From contig NZ_FOAV01000001.1 in the NCBI RefSeq assembly GCF_900109745.1, forward strand, positions 682,001-746,000: a stretch of 64,000 nucleotides of DNA. The letters run 5' to 3'. The notes beneath the pieces are model-generated. The model searched no databases, was not told where the DNA came from, and saw only the letters and a program-made list of their open reading frames with translations. Position 1 is the stretch's first letter. Every line of letters begins with the position of its first letter. This DNA is from Roseateles sp. YR242 (GTDB taxonomy: Bacteria > Pseudomonadota > Gammaproteobacteria > Burkholderiales > Burkholderiaceae_C). Position numbers and translations under genes: made by a program. Positions 1 to 8,521 of this stretch are shown piece by piece.

Positions 1-199
1 CCTTCAGCTCGAAGAAGGCCACCGCCACCACATTGAAAAACGCCGCGAACAGCACCGCCTGCTGCGGCTTCAGCACCCCCGTGGAGACCACGGTGGCGAT
101 GGAGTTCGCTGCGTCGTGGAAGCCGTTCATGAAGTCGAACAGCACGGCCAGCACCACGAGCATGGCCACGACCCAGAAGGCCACCTGCATCGTTCCCAT
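1..199 (-). CDS. Inorganic phosphate transporter, Pit family (partial, N-terminus only)
   Basis: Only the first 66 or so codons are inside the window; the gene continues past position 1. The visible part has a first membrane helix followed by FMNGFHDAANSIAT, the signature of the Pit/PiT low-affinity phosphate (metal-phosphate symport) family in the inner membrane. Two in-frame starts are possible, at 199 and at 190; the 199 start has a GGGGTCGG stretch just upstream. It lies 12 bases downstream of a DUF47 gene on the same strand, the usual partner of Pit transporters, so the two are probably co-transcribed. Confidence 0.88.
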   Translation of the reverse strand, partial: MGTMQVAFWVVAMLVVLAVLFDFMNGFHDAANSIATVVSTGVLKPQQAVLFAAFFNVVAVAFFELK

Positions 200-211
200 G
201 CCGACCCCGGA

Positions 212-859
212 TCAGGAATTCTCGAGGACGATGCCCTCGATCAGGTTGGCCACATCTTCACAGCGGTCGGAAATCGATTCCAGTTGCTCGTAGATGGCCT
301 TCAGCTTGATCAGCTCACGCACATCCGCCTGCTCTCGGAACAGCTTGGACATGGCCGCGCGCATCACCCGGTCCGCGTCGGATTCGAGTTTGTCGATCTC
401 CTCGCAGGTCTTGATGGCGGCTTCGGCCGTCTGCGGCTCGCTCAGCTTGGGCAGCAGCGTCACGGCATGCTGCACACGCTCGCAGCACTTGGCGGACAGG
501 TCACCCAGACGCAGCACTTCCTCGGGGATGGTGCGCACGTCATACAGCTGCATGGTCTCGGACGAGTCCTGCAGCAGGTCCAGGATGTCGTCCATCGCGT
601 TGATCAGGCCGTGGATCTGCTCACGGTCGATCGGCGTGATGAAGGTGCGATGCAGCAGCCGGTTCACCTCCGCCGTGATGCGGTCAGCGTGATGCTCGGC
701 CTTGTCGACTTCAGCGGCGTACTTCTCACGCAGCGTCACGTCGTTGTAGTTCTGGATCATCAGCATGAAGGCGCGCGCACCTTCGACGATCTGAGCGCCG
801 TGCTGGTTGAAAAGCTCGAAAAAATTGCCCTCACGGGGCAGCAGCTTGCCGAAAAACAT
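212..859 (-). CDS. DUF47 (PhoU-like) Pit accessory protein
   Basis: The 215-residue, mostly helical protein starts MFFGKLLPREGNFFELFNQH, typical of the DUF47/TIGR00153 family, which is distantly related to PhoU and usually precedes a Pit phosphate transporter gene. Length matches the family (about 205-220 residues). It is rich in Glu, Asp and His along the helices, consistent with metal-binding PhoU-like bundles. The assumed role is control of the neighbouring Pit transporter; that is taken from family context and is not visible in the sequence. No signal peptide or membrane segment is seen, so it should be cytoplasmic. Confidence 0.88.
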   Translation of the reverse strand: MFFGKLLPREGNFFELFNQHGAQIVEGARAFMLMIQNYNDVTLREKYAAEVDKAEHHADRITAEVNRLLHRTFITPIDREQIHGLINAMDDILDLLQDSSETMQLYDVRTIPEEVLRLGDLSAKCCERVQHAVTLLPKLSEPQTAEAAIKTCEEIDKLESDADRVMRAAMSKLFREQADVRELIKLKAIYEQLESISDRCEDVANLIEGIVLENS

Positions 860-1039
860 GGGTTCTCGTCACAAATAGGTCATCGCCGTGTCACACGGCA
901 AGCCGGCAAGTGTAGCTGCGGAGGCACGAACAGGTTGTCGGGAGACCCGCCTATCTCCCGTATTCAACGGCTTTTTGCTCAATGAACCCGTCACGACCCG
1001 GGGCTTTGCACAGCCGGGCGGCCTGCGCCCAGCGGCGCA

Positions 1040-1393
1040 TCAGCTGCGGAAGATGAAATACACCGCCCCCATCAGGCACAGGCCGGCCCAGACGTAGTCC
1101 AGCTTGAAGGATTGGCCCATCACCAGGATGGAGAACGGCACAAACACCGCCAGGGTGATCACTTCCTGCGTGATCTTGAGTTGCGCCAGGGTGAAGCCGT
1201 TGCTGTAGCCAATACGGTTGGCCGGCACCTGCAGCAGGTATTCAAACAGCGCGATGCCCCAGCTGACCAGGGCCGCTACATACCAGGGCTTGGCGGCCAG
1301 ATCCTTGAGGTGGCCATACCAGGCCACGGTCATGAACACGTTGGACAGCAGCAGCAGTCCCACCGTCTGCCAGCCGGCGGCGGTTGCGAACAT
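1040..1393 (-). CDS. DMT family small membrane protein (DUF486)
   Basis: A 117-residue protein with four predicted membrane helices and the family pattern LSNVFMTVAWYGHLK near the N-terminus, then NRIGYSNGFTLAQLKITQEV and a hydrophobic C-terminal helix. This is the DUF486 branch of the drug/metabolite transporter superfamily; four-helix members are thought to act as dimers. The substrate is unknown. It starts 3 bases downstream of the folK stop on the same strand, so it is probably the last gene of the pcnB-folK transcription unit. Confidence 0.85.
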   Translation of the reverse strand: MFATAAGWQTVGLLLLSNVFMTVAWYGHLKDLAAKPWYVAALVSWGIALFEYLLQVPANRIGYSNGFTLAQLKITQEVITLAVFVPFSILVMGQSFKLDYVWAGLCLMGAVYFIFRS

Positions 1394-1396
1394 GGT

Positions 1397-1996
1397 TCAG
1401 CTCCTTGGGGCGAAATGTAGCGGGGCGGCCTCACGCGTGATGGCCTGGTCAAGCACACCCGCCTGGTACTGGCGCAGTGGGCCCAGGCCAGGCAACAGCA
1501 AATCCGGCGCCAGCTCCAGCAGCGGCAGAACGACAAACGCACGCTGGTGCAGGCGCGGGTGCGGCAGCGTCAGGCGATCGGTGTGCAGCTGCTGGTCTTC
1601 ATAGAGCAGCAGATCCAGGTCAAGCGTGCGGGGGGCATGGCGAAAGGGGCGCTCCCGGCCATGGCGCTGCTCGATGGCCAGCAAGGCGTCCAGCAGCGCC
1701 TGCGGCGCCAGTGAGGTGGCCACCGCAGCCACTGCATTGAGAAAGTCCGGGCCTTCGCAACCCACCGGGGCGCTGTGCCAGGCGCTGGAGACGGCAGTGA
1801 CGCGGATGCCGGGCCAGGCCGACAGGTCCGCCAAGGCCGTCTGCAAGGCGTCGCGCAGATCGCCGAGGTTGGCGCCGAGGGCGACGAAGGCGTGGTGATC
1901 GACATGGGGGCCGATCTGTGGGCCGACCTGAAGCCCGGCCTGGCGACTGGCCGGGCCGTCGCCCTGGCCATCGCCCTGAAGCAGCGGCTGGCTCAT
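1397..1996 (-). CDS. folK: 2-amino-4-hydroxy-6-hydroxymethyldihydropteridine pyrophosphokinase
   Basis: The enzyme transfers pyrophosphate from ATP to 6-hydroxymethyl-7,8-dihydropterin in folate synthesis. Visible motifs are FVALGANLGD near residue 38, the HPPK signature HAPRTLDLDLLLYED in the middle, and LPHPRLHQRAFVVLPLLEL toward the end. The protein is 199 residues, slightly longer than the usual 160-180 because of about 35 residues rich in Gly, Gln and His before the core, so a later start cannot be excluded. It follows pcnB by 33 bases, the usual order in many gamma- and betaproteobacteria. Confidence 0.93.
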   Translation of the reverse strand: MSQPLLQGDGQGDGPASRQAGLQVGPQIGPHVDHHAFVALGANLGDLRDALQTALADLSAWPGIRVTAVSSAWHSAPVGCEGPDFLNAVAAVATSLAPQALLDALLAIEQRHGRERPFRHAPRTLDLDLLLYEDQQLHTDRLTLPHPRLHQRAFVVLPLLELAPDLLLPGLGPLRQYQAGVLDQAITREAAPLHFAPRS

Positions 1997-2029
1997 GACT
2001 GGGTGATCTTGGCGAAGGGTGGGACCCGC

Positions 2030-3709
2030 TCAGGCATCCGCGCCCGAAGGCCCCGACGGACCGGCATCACCGGATCCGCTGCCACCGGCCGCCTTGGGCT
2101 TGCGGCGGCGACGGCGCTTCCGCGCGGGGTGGGCACCACGGCCAGCGCCGCCCTCGAAGTCACCCCCGGTCTCGGTGTCATCACCCTCGTCGGTGTCATC
2201 GTCGCGCGCCGCATTCGCGCCGGAGGCGTCATGCGCCTCACCGGGCGTCTGGCTGACCGCCCCACGGGCCACTTGATGCACACGGCCGCCGCCCGGCTTG
2301 GACCGGCTCTTGGGCGTGGTCTGGCGTTGCGACTCGCGCGCCTGATCCAGCAAGGCACGACGATCATCTTCGCTGCCCAGGGCGAAGTCTTCCCACCAGT
2401 CCGCCAGGGTGGCGTCCATCTCACCGGCCTCGGCACGCAAGGCCAGGAAATCGAAGCCGGCACGGTAACGCGGCTGCTCGATCAGGCGGTGCGGGCCACT
2501 GCCGGTGCGGCGCTCGAAGCGCGGCTGCATCATCCAGATTTCGCGCATGTCCGCCGCCAGCTTGCCGCGGCCGGAGATGTCGCCCACGCGGGCGTCAAAG
2601 ACCAGGTCGATGGCCTGCTGCAGGGCGGGCACCGCGCCCTCCCCGCCCGCCATCAGGCGCTTCCAGCGCTGCTGGACCTCACCCCAGAGCATGCAGGCCA
2701 GCATGAAACTGGGCGCCACCGAGCGGCCTTCGGCCACCCGCTTGTCGGTATCTTCCAGCGCCAGGCGCACAAAGCGACCGTGGACGTTGTCCGGCAGCGC
2801 GCCGGTCTCGTCCAGCACAGCGTCCAGAATGGGGAAGATGCCCCGCGCCAGGCCCTGCTTGCGCAGCTCCTCCAGGCTGGCCAGGGAATGGCCGGTCTGC
2901 AGCAGCTTGATCATTTCGTCGAACATGCGCGAGAGCGGCACATTGGCCAGCAGCGCGGACATGGTGGCGATGGGCGCACGGGTCTTGGGTTCGATGGTGA
3001 AACCCAGCTTGGCGGCAAAACGCACCGCACGCAGGATGCGCACCGGGTCCTCGCGGTAGCGGGTCTCCGGGTCACCGATCATGCGCAACACCTTCTTTCG
3101 GCTGTCCGCCAGGCCGCCGTGGTAATCGACAACCAGCTCGCGCTGGGGGTCGTAATACATGGCGTTGACGGTGAAATCGCGCCGTGCAGCGTCTTCGACC
3201 TGCGGGCCCCAGACGTTGTCCCGCAGCACGCGGCCGCTGGCGTCCACCACATGGGATTTGCCCGCCAGCGCGTCCCTGGAGGTCTTTTCGTTGCCCTGCA
3301 CCTGCTCGGCATCGTCCTGCGTGAGCAATGCGCGGAAGGTGGAGACCTCGATCACTTCATGCTCGCGGCCGCGGCCAAACACCACGTGCACGATGCGGAA
3401 GCGCCGGCCAATGATGAAGGCGCGGCGGAACTGGCTCTTGACCTCTTCCGGCGTGGCTTCAGTGGCGACGTCGAAGTCCTTGGGGCGACGCCCCAGCAGC
3501 AGGTCGCGCACTGCGCCACCCACGATGTAGGCCTCGAACCCGGCGTCGGTCAGGCCCTTGACGACCTTGACACCACGCTCGTCCAGCAATTCCGGGTTGA
3601 TGCGGTGCTCTTCGGCCGCGATCTCGACGCGACGGCCCAGGGGCGTTGCCTTGACGGCGCCAGGGCCCTCGGCCTTGCCCAGCAGCTTGTTGATCAGTTT
3701 TTTAATCAT
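2030..3709 (-). CDS. pcnB: Polynucleotide adenylyltransferase (poly(A) polymerase I)
   Basis: Adds poly(A) tails to RNA 3' ends and so promotes RNA decay. It belongs to the class II nucleotidyltransferase family shared with CCA-adding enzymes. Visible motifs are the catalytic GGAVRDLLLGRRPKDFDVAT (residues about 63-82, with the DxD metal ligands) and RRDFTVNAMYYD further on, followed by helical neck and body regions. At 559 residues it is longer than usual; the extra length is a low-complexity C-terminal tail ending in a run of Arg and Lys and then Gly/Ser/Ala, as seen in many betaproteobacterial PcnB proteins. The start overlaps the upstream HAD gene by 4 bases, suggesting translational coupling. 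Confidence 0.95.
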   Translation of the reverse strand: MIKKLINKLLGKAEGPGAVKATPLGRRVEIAAEEHRINPELLDERGVKVVKGLTDAGFEAYIVGGAVRDLLLGRRPKDFDVATEATPEEVKSQFRRAFIIGRRFRIVHVVFGRGREHEVIEVSTFRALLTQDDAEQVQGNEKTSRDALAGKSHVVDASGRVLRDNVWGPQVEDAARRDFTVNAMYYDPQRELVVDYHGGLADSRKKVLRMIGDPETRYREDPVRILRAVRFAAKLGFTIEPKTRAPIATMSALLANVPLSRMFDEMIKLLQTGHSLASLEELRKQGLARGIFPILDAVLDETGALPDNVHGRFVRLALEDTDKRVAEGRSVAPSFMLACMLWGEVQQRWKRLMAGGEGAVPALQQAIDLVFDARVGDISGRGKLAADMREIWMMQPRFERRTGSGPHRLIEQPRYRAGFDFLALRAEAGEMDATLADWWEDFALGSEDDRRALLDQARESQRQTTPKSRSKPGGGRVHQVARGAVSQTPGEAHDASGANAARDDDTDEGDDTETGGDFEGGAGRGAHPARKRRRRRKPKAAGGSGSGDAGPSGPSGADA

Positions 3710-4374
3710 TCGAACAACTTCAGTATCGGCCAGCCGCGCTCGCGCGCCAGCGTGTCCAGCGCCGCGCTGGGGTTGGTTGCCACCGGATGGCTGACCTGCT
3801 CCAGCAACGGCAGATCATTCATCGAGTCGCTATAGAAATGCACGCGCTCGAAGTCCTCCCAGCGCCGGCCCTGCTGCTCCAGCCACTGGTGTACCCGCAC
3901 CACCTTGCCGCCCTGGAAGGACGGCACGCCGTCGATCCGGCCCGTATAACGCCCTTCGGCGTCGCGGTCCAACTGCACGGCAATCAGGTGGTCGATGCCA
4001 AAGGCCTTGGGGATCAGCTCGGTCACGAATTCGTTGGTCGCCGTCACCACCACGACCAGGTCGCCCGCGTCCAGATGGCGCTGCACCAATGCGCGCGCAT
4101 TGTCGCGCAACATCGGGGTGATGACCCGCGCCATGAATTCCGCCCGGGCGGCCAGGGCTTCGGCCAGGGGGCGGGCGCGCCAGACGGAGGTGGCGAACTC
4201 GATGTATTCGTCCAGGTCGAGGTTGCCGTTCTGGTACTGCTGATAGAAGGCGTCATTGCGGGCGGCCCAGGCCTGGCCGTCCGCCCAGCCGATGTCCACC
4301 ATGTAGCCGCCGAAGGCATGGTCCGAATCCTGGGGGATCAGGGTGCCGTCCAGGTCGAACAGGGTCAGGTCCAC
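3706..4374 (-). CDS. HAD-IB family hydrolase (phosphoserine phosphatase-like)
   Basis: A 222-residue cytoplasmic HAD phosphatase. Motif I is LFDLDGTLIP at residues 5-14 (nucleophile Asp in DxDGT), motif II is VVVTATNEF, and motif IV is SDSMNDLPLLE. This is the subclass IB type typified by SerB-like enzymes, and such a gene sits between hda and pcnB in many Burkholderiales. The substrate is not shown by the sequence; phosphoserine or a sugar phosphate are both possible. The gene begins 20 bases after the hda stop and overlaps pcnB by 4 bases, so hda, this gene and pcnB probably form one operon. Confidence 0.88.
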   Translation of the reverse strand: MDLTLFDLDGTLIPQDSDHAFGGYMVDIGWADGQAWAARNDAFYQQYQNGNLDLDEYIEFATSVWRARPLAEALAARAEFMARVITPMLRDNARALVQRHLDAGDLVVVVTATNEFVTELIPKAFGIDHLIAVQLDRDAEGRYTGRIDGVPSFQGGKVVRVHQWLEQQGRRWEDFERVHFYSDSMNDLPLLEQVSHPVATNPSAALDTLARERGWPILKLFE

Positions 4375-4394
4375 GTTGTCAGCTCCTTGGGCTC

Positions 4395-5072
4395 TTAATA
4401 GGCATGTGCCCCCTGGTCCGCCAGCATCTGGCGTAGCAGGGGCACGGTGACGGCGCGTTTGCTGGCCATGGCGAATTCGTCCAGGCCCTCCAGCAGCGTC
4501 ATCAGGTGTTTCAGGTCCCGCGCAAAGCGGGTCAGCAGGTAATCCATGACATCGTCGCTCAGCACGAGGCCGCGACGGTCCGCATCCCGACGCAGCACGG
4601 CGCGGATCTCGGCCTCGGACAGCGGCTGCAAGCCGAAGGTCGGGCCCCAGGCCAGGCGGGTGCGGAGGTCTTCGCGCAAGGCCAGGTCCACCGGCGGCTC
4701 GGTCCCGGTAGCCACCACGGCCAGGCCCATCGTGGCCGCCTCCACAAACAACGCAAAGGCGGCGTGCTGCTGGCCGGCGTCAAAACGCTGGCAGTCATCC
4801 ATCAGCAGCAGGCTTGGGTGGGCGGGCAGCTCCCAGGGCAGCGGAGTGTCCGCGTCATACCACCCCACCTGCGCGCCCGCCGCCTGCCAACGCTTGGCCA
4901 GGGCGCGCAGCACATGCGTCTTGCCGCAGCCCGGCGGGCCCCACAGGAACACGGGCGGCGCCCCGGTACCCAGCGTCAGGACGTGGGTCAGCGCCGCCAC
5001 GTTCGCGCCGGTCAGCAGGTTGTCAAAGGTGTAGTCGGGCTCGGGGCCCAGCGACAGCGGAATTTGCTTCAA
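4395..5072 (-). CDS. hda: DnaA regulatory inactivator Hda (TTG start)
   Basis: Hda is a AAA+ protein that, with the DNA-bound beta clamp, stimulates ATP hydrolysis by DnaA and so limits re-initiation of replication. Visible are a clamp-binding-like QIPLSL at residues 3-8, Walker A GPPGCGKTH, Walker B LLLMDDCQRF and the sensor region ATGTEPP. I choose the TTG at 5072, giving LKQIPLSLG and 225 residues, because homologues start at this point. The upstream ATG at 5168 would add 32 Cys/Pro-rich residues translated from a tandem repeat. The clamp motif right at the N-terminus supports the shorter form. Confidence 0.9.
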   Translation of the reverse strand: MKQIPLSLGPEPDYTFDNLLTGANVAALTHVLTLGTGAPPVFLWGPPGCGKTHVLRALAKRWQAAGAQVGWYDADTPLPWELPAHPSLLLMDDCQRFDAGQQHAAFALFVEAATMGLAVVATGTEPPVDLALREDLRTRLAWGPTFGLQPLSEAEIRAVLRRDADRRGLVLSDDVMDYLLTRFARDLKHLMTLLEGLDEFAMASKRAVTVPLLRQMLADQGAHAY

Positions 5073-5116
5073 ACGACTCAAGCCTTGGGTGGTGGGCGCG
5101 GGCCAGGAACGGCACA

Positions 5117-5188
5117 GCATGCTGGGCGTGCAGTCCAAACGCATGCCAGGCGTGCAGTCCGACAACATGCCGGGCGTGCGGTCAGGCC
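5117..5188. repeat. 24-bp tandem repeat, three copies, upstream of hda
   Basis: Three head-to-tail copies of a 24-base unit with core CATGCNNGGCGTGC lie at 5117-5140, 5141-5164 and 5165-5188. The first two differ at only a few positions and the third is more diverged. The array sits 45-116 bases upstream of the TTG start of hda, inside the probable promoter/leader region. Confidence 0.8.
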
Positions 5189-5336
5189 GCAGGCTGGGTG
5201 GCGGTGAACGCCGGCCCCGCCCGTCCAGAAATGACCCCAGCGGGTCACCGGGACAGCAGCTCGGATTCTAAAGGGGCGCGGGGGTCCTGCCCGGGAAGCC
5301 TCCCGCCACCGTGCAGAACGACCGCCAACCGCCCCT

Positions 5337-6110
5337 TCAGTGAAAGGTGGCCGGCCCGTCCCGATCGCGGATCTGCTGGACGCATTGCGCCAGCTCCGTC
5401 TTCTCCGCGTGGTCTTCCGGCAGCAGCGCCACCAGGCGTTGCTGGACCGTCAACAGGCGCGGCAGGTCGCCCTGCTCCAGGTGGATCTGCTTCAGGTTGC
5501 GCAGCATGCGTGCCAGGATCTGGCGGGGGGATGCCGTGCCCAGGAAGGAATCCAGCGACATCGGCTCGCCGGGTGCCAGTCCTGCCCGGTCCCGCCAGGG
5601 GCTGAGGAATTCATCCAGTTCGCTGCGCCCCAGCGACCGCCCGCTGAAGGGATCCAGCACCACCTCGCCCTGTGGCAGGCGCAGCTTCATGAGGAAGTGC
5701 CCGGGGAAGCTGACCCCCTTCACCCGCAGGCCGACATGGCCGGCCAGTTCCATATAGATGATGGCCAGAGTGATGGGAATGCCCCGGCGAGTGGCGAGCA
5801 CTTCGTGCAGGTAGCTGTTGCTGATGGCGTAGTAATCATTGACGTTGCCCGCAAAGCCGAGCTCGCCATGGAAGTACTGGTTGAGCATGCGCAGCCGGTG
5901 GCTGGGCGGCGAGTCCGCTGGCAGGCGCCGGCGCAGACGCTCCCCCAGCCGGTCCAGCTCGGCCAGCACCTGCTGCACATCCAGGTTGGGCATGTCGTCC
6001 AGCGCGATGGCCGCTGCGGCCTCCGCCAGATTCAGACCCTCGTCATCGGCCACCAGAGTGGCGAAATAGTCGAGGGCCGACGGGACCTTCCACTGCAAGG
6101 GCAAACTCAT
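5337..6110 (-). CDS. SirB1-family protein (transglutaminase-like fold with C-terminal helical repeats)
   Basis: A 257-residue protein of the SirB1/YchA family. The middle contains the transglutaminase-like block NDYYAISNSYLHEVLATRRG and GVSFPGHFLMKL, and the C-terminal third (RQILARMLRNLKQIHLEQGD onward) looks like a TPR pair. The usual catalytic Cys position appears to be Ser or Asn here (YYAISNSYL), as in many family members, so it may not be an active peptidase. In enterobacteria the gene sits near prmC and sirB2; here it stands alone between hda and murJ. Function is unknown; no signal peptide is seen. Confidence 0.85.
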   Translation of the reverse strand: MSLPLQWKVPSALDYFATLVADDEGLNLAEAAAAIALDDMPNLDVQQVLAELDRLGERLRRRLPADSPPSHRLRMLNQYFHGELGFAGNVNDYYAISNSYLHEVLATRRGIPITLAIIYMELAGHVGLRVKGVSFPGHFLMKLRLPQGEVVLDPFSGRSLGRSELDEFLSPWRDRAGLAPGEPMSLDSFLGTASPRQILARMLRNLKQIHLEQGDLPRLLTVQQRLVALLPEDHAEKTELAQCVQQIRDRDGPATFH

Positions 6111-6129
6111 GGTGGTGGAGTCTACCCCC

Positions 6130-6156
6130 GCTCGATGGGCCTAGGGCCCATCGAGC
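6130..6156. repeat. 12-bp perfect inverted repeat (stem-loop)
   Basis: The arms 6130-6141 and 6145-6156 are perfect reverse complements (core TCGATGGGCC) around a 3-base TAG loop. It lies 19 bases upstream of the SirB1-like gene start and beyond the 3' end of murJ. There is no T-run on either side, so it is not a standard terminator. It forms part of the 312-base gap 6111-6422, which otherwise contains only GC-rich interspersed repeats. Confidence 0.75.
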
Positions 6157-6171
6157 CGCCCAAGGGGGCTC

Positions 6172-6271
6172 GGGCCACCTTGGGGCGGCGCGGATGATGG
6201 ACCCCCGGCTGTTCGGGCCTCGGGCCCGCCCATCCGCCCCCCGTGGGGGCTAAGGGCCACCTTGGGGCGGC
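6172..6271. repeat. Interspersed GC-rich repeat pair (GGGCCACCTTGGGGCGGC)
   Basis: The 18-base word GGGCCACCTTGGGGCGGC occurs twice, at 6172-6189 and 6254-6271, each preceded by a GGGGGCT-type run. Such short CCCCAAGGTGGCCC-like elements are common between genes in Rubrivivax/Leptothrix-type genomes. I see no open reading frame with protein-like composition in the 6111-6422 gap. Confidence 0.7.
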
Positions 6272-6422
6272 CCGGCGGTGGCCCTCTTCGCATACCAGAG
6301 CCCCGCTTGTACGACGCTTCGCGCGTTCGGCGCGACTCAATGCATCGAGGAGCCTTGGCCGAGAGCCCCCAACGCGGAGGGGCCGGTGGGGCCGGAGGGA
6401 CTCGGTGCCCCGTGAATTGGGC

Positions 6423-7991
6423 TCAGGCGCGGCGCATGAAGTGGCGGACCTTGATGCCGGACATCAGCAGCAGAGCAAAGTACAGCAGGGCCGACGCCCC
6501 CAGACTCACCGCCATCCAGCCCGCGCGCACCAGTTCACGCTCGCCCAGGGCAACCCAGTCAAAGTGGCGGGCCAGCCACCATTGCAGCCCCCCCATGGCC
6601 ACACTCGCAATGACCACGCGCAGCGCAAACCAGAACCAGCCCGGCGCAGGCCTGTAGCTTCCCAGCTTGCGCAGGCCCCAAAGCAGCAACGCCGCGTTGA
6701 TGACCGCGCCCAAACCAATGGACAACGCCAGGCCAGCCACGCCAATCTTCAACCAGAAAACAAAAACACCGTTCATCACCTGGGTCAACACCAGCACCAG
6801 TAGCGCCACACGTACCGGTGTGCGCGTGTCCAGCCGCGCGTAATAACCCGGCGCCAGAATCTTCACCCCCACCAAACCCATCAAGCCCACGCCATACCCC
6901 ATCACCGCCTGAGCGGTATGGCTGACATCGGCCGCCTTGAAAGCCCCACGCTGGTAAAGAACCGCCACCAACGGCTCCGCAAAGACCAACAACGCCACCG
7001 CACAGGGCAAGGCCAGCAGCAGCACCAGGCGCAGCCCCCAATCCAGCAGATCAGAATATTGCTGCGTGTCCCCCTGCGCCTGCGCCGACGAGAGCTGCGG
7101 CGTGAGCACCACGCCCAGCGCCACCCCCAACAAAGCAATCGGAAACTCCATCAGGCGGTCCGCATAGGTCAGCCAGGAAGCCGCCCCCTCCCCCACCGAG
7201 ATCGCAATCTGGGTATTGATCACCAGCGACAACTGCGCCACCGCCACCCCCACCAGGGCCGGCGCCATCTGGCGCAACACCTGGCGCACCCCCGGGTGCG
7301 CCACCGCTTCACGAAACCCGGACAGCCGCCAGCTGATATGCGGCATCAACCCCGCCCGCTTGAGCGCCGGGATCTGCACCACCAGTTGCAGCACCCCACC
7401 AATCACCACACCAATGGCCAGTGAATAGATAGGGCGATAGCCCCAATCAGCCAGCAGCGGAGAAAGCCCGTAGCCCGCCGCAATGGAGGAGAGGTTGAAC
7501 AGCACAGGCGTCACCGCCGGCACCACAAAACGCTTCCAGGTATTGAGGATGCCGGCCGCCAGGGCCACCAGTGACATGCACCCGATGTAAGGGAACATCC
7601 AGCGCGTCATGGTGACGGCAGCCTCATGCGCCGACTCGTTCAGACTCGCACCCAGTGCCAGCACCAGCAGCGGCGCCACCGCCACCCCCACAACACAGGT
7701 CACCAGTTGCACCCACACCAGCACGGTGGACACCGCATTCATCAGGCCATGGGTCGCCTCATCACCATCGCGCGCCCGCGCAGCAGCCAACGCCGGCACA
7801 AAGGCCTGCGAGAACGCGCCCTCGGCAAACAGGCGGCGGAACATGTTGGGAATGCGGAACGCCACCTGATAGGCGTCGGTCAGCGCATTGGCGCCAAACA
7901 GCGCCGCGATCATCTGCTCCCGGACCAGCCCCGTGATCCGGGACATCAAGGTGAAAACCGACACCACCGAGGCGGTACGCAACAGGTTCAT
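6423..7991 (-). CDS. murJ: Lipid II flippase MurJ (MviN)
   Basis: MurJ moves the peptidoglycan precursor lipid II across the inner membrane. The 522-residue protein has about 14 hydrophobic segments and the family N-terminus MNLLRTASVVSVFTLMSRI with TGLVREQMIAALFGAN following. The start at 7991 is preferred over an ATG 16 codons earlier because it matches MurJ proteins. An internal RRLFAEGAFSQAFVPAL block is also characteristic. It is transcribed away from rpsT, a murJ/rpsT divergent pair seen in many betaproteobacteria. Confidence 0.95.
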   Translation of the reverse strand: MNLLRTASVVSVFTLMSRITGLVREQMIAALFGANALTDAYQVAFRIPNMFRRLFAEGAFSQAFVPALAAARARDGDEATHGLMNAVSTVLVWVQLVTCVVGVAVAPLLVLALGASLNESAHEAAVTMTRWMFPYIGCMSLVALAAGILNTWKRFVVPAVTPVLFNLSSIAAGYGLSPLLADWGYRPIYSLAIGVVIGGVLQLVVQIPALKRAGLMPHISWRLSGFREAVAHPGVRQVLRQMAPALVGVAVAQLSLVINTQIAISVGEGAASWLTYADRLMEFPIALLGVALGVVLTPQLSSAQAQGDTQQYSDLLDWGLRLVLLLALPCAVALLVFAEPLVAVLYQRGAFKAADVSHTAQAVMGYGVGLMGLVGVKILAPGYYARLDTRTPVRVALLVLVLTQVMNGVFVFWLKIGVAGLALSIGLGAVINAALLLWGLRKLGSYRPAPGWFWFALRVVIASVAMGGLQWWLARHFDWVALGERELVRAGWMAVSLGASALLYFALLLMSGIKVRHFMRRA

Positions 7992-8137
7992 GAGTGATCT
8001 GACGTGCCCCGGGCGGAAACAACAGTGGACATATGTCACGGCAGCAACCAGGCCGCGCCACGGCCGTCCGCCGTCGTATTGCCCCTGGGCCGAGAATGGG
8101 GACGGCGCATTATCAGCCTGCCTTTGGTCAGCTCCCT

Positions 8138-8165
8138 TTGATTTTCACTGGCGCACTGCTATACT
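8138..8165 (+). promoter_or_regulatory. Sigma-70 promoter of rpsT (TTGATT-N16-TATACT, extended -10)
   Basis: The -35 box TTGATT is at 8138-8143 and the -10 box TATACT at 8160-8165, with a 16-base spacer ending in TGC (extended -10 TGn). The predicted transcript start is near 8172, giving a leader of about 27 bases before the rpsT ATG at 8199. It is one of the clearest promoters in the window. Confidence 0.75.
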
Positions 8166-8198
8166 CTTCGTCTTTGCACCATCTGGACACTCAAGACA

Positions 8199-8495
8199 AT
8201 GGCAAGCTCTTCCAAAGCCAAGAAGAAAACCGTGCGTCTGGCCTCGGGCCGTAAGCGCGCACGTCAAGACGTCAAGCTGAACGCCGCCAACACGGCGCTG
8301 CGTTCCAAGTTCCGCACGGTCATCAAGAACGTGCAAAAGGCGATCGTCACTGGCGACAAGGCCAAGGCCGCCGACCTGTTCAAGGTTGCCCAACCCGTGA
8401 TCGATTCGGTCGCTGACAAGGGCATCTTCCACAAGAACAAGGCAGCTCGCCATAAGAGCCGCCTGTCCGCCAAGATCAAGGCGCTGGCCGCCTGA
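8199..8495 (+). CDS. rpsT: 30S ribosomal protein S20
   Basis: A 98-residue, very basic protein with the S20 pattern: [20 protein letters not shown] at the N-terminus, then [20 protein letters not shown], and [20 protein letters not shown] at the C-terminus. It binds 16S rRNA early in 30S assembly. It is about 10 residues longer than the E. coli protein. It is a single-gene transcription unit with its own promoter upstream and a strong intrinsic terminator 27 bases after the stop. Confidence 0.97.
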   Translation: MASSSKAKKKTVRLASGRKRARQDVKLNAANTALRSKFRTVIKNVQKAIVTGDKAKAADLFKVAQPVIDSVADKGIFHKNKAARHKSRLSAKIKALAA

Positions 8496-8521
8496 TAGCG
8501 ACAACCAGCTCTGGTGCAAAT

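Noticed and set aside
1775-3835. 686-codon open frame on the plus strand opposite pcnB
   Set aside because: It is a GC-rich shadow: the minus strand encodes an unmistakable PcnB, and the plus-strand translation is Gly/Ala/Arg/His-rich with no motif.
4395-5168. Longer Hda starting at the ATG at 5168
   Set aside because: The extra 32 residues come from the tandem repeat and do not match Hda; the clamp-binding motif belongs at the N-terminus.
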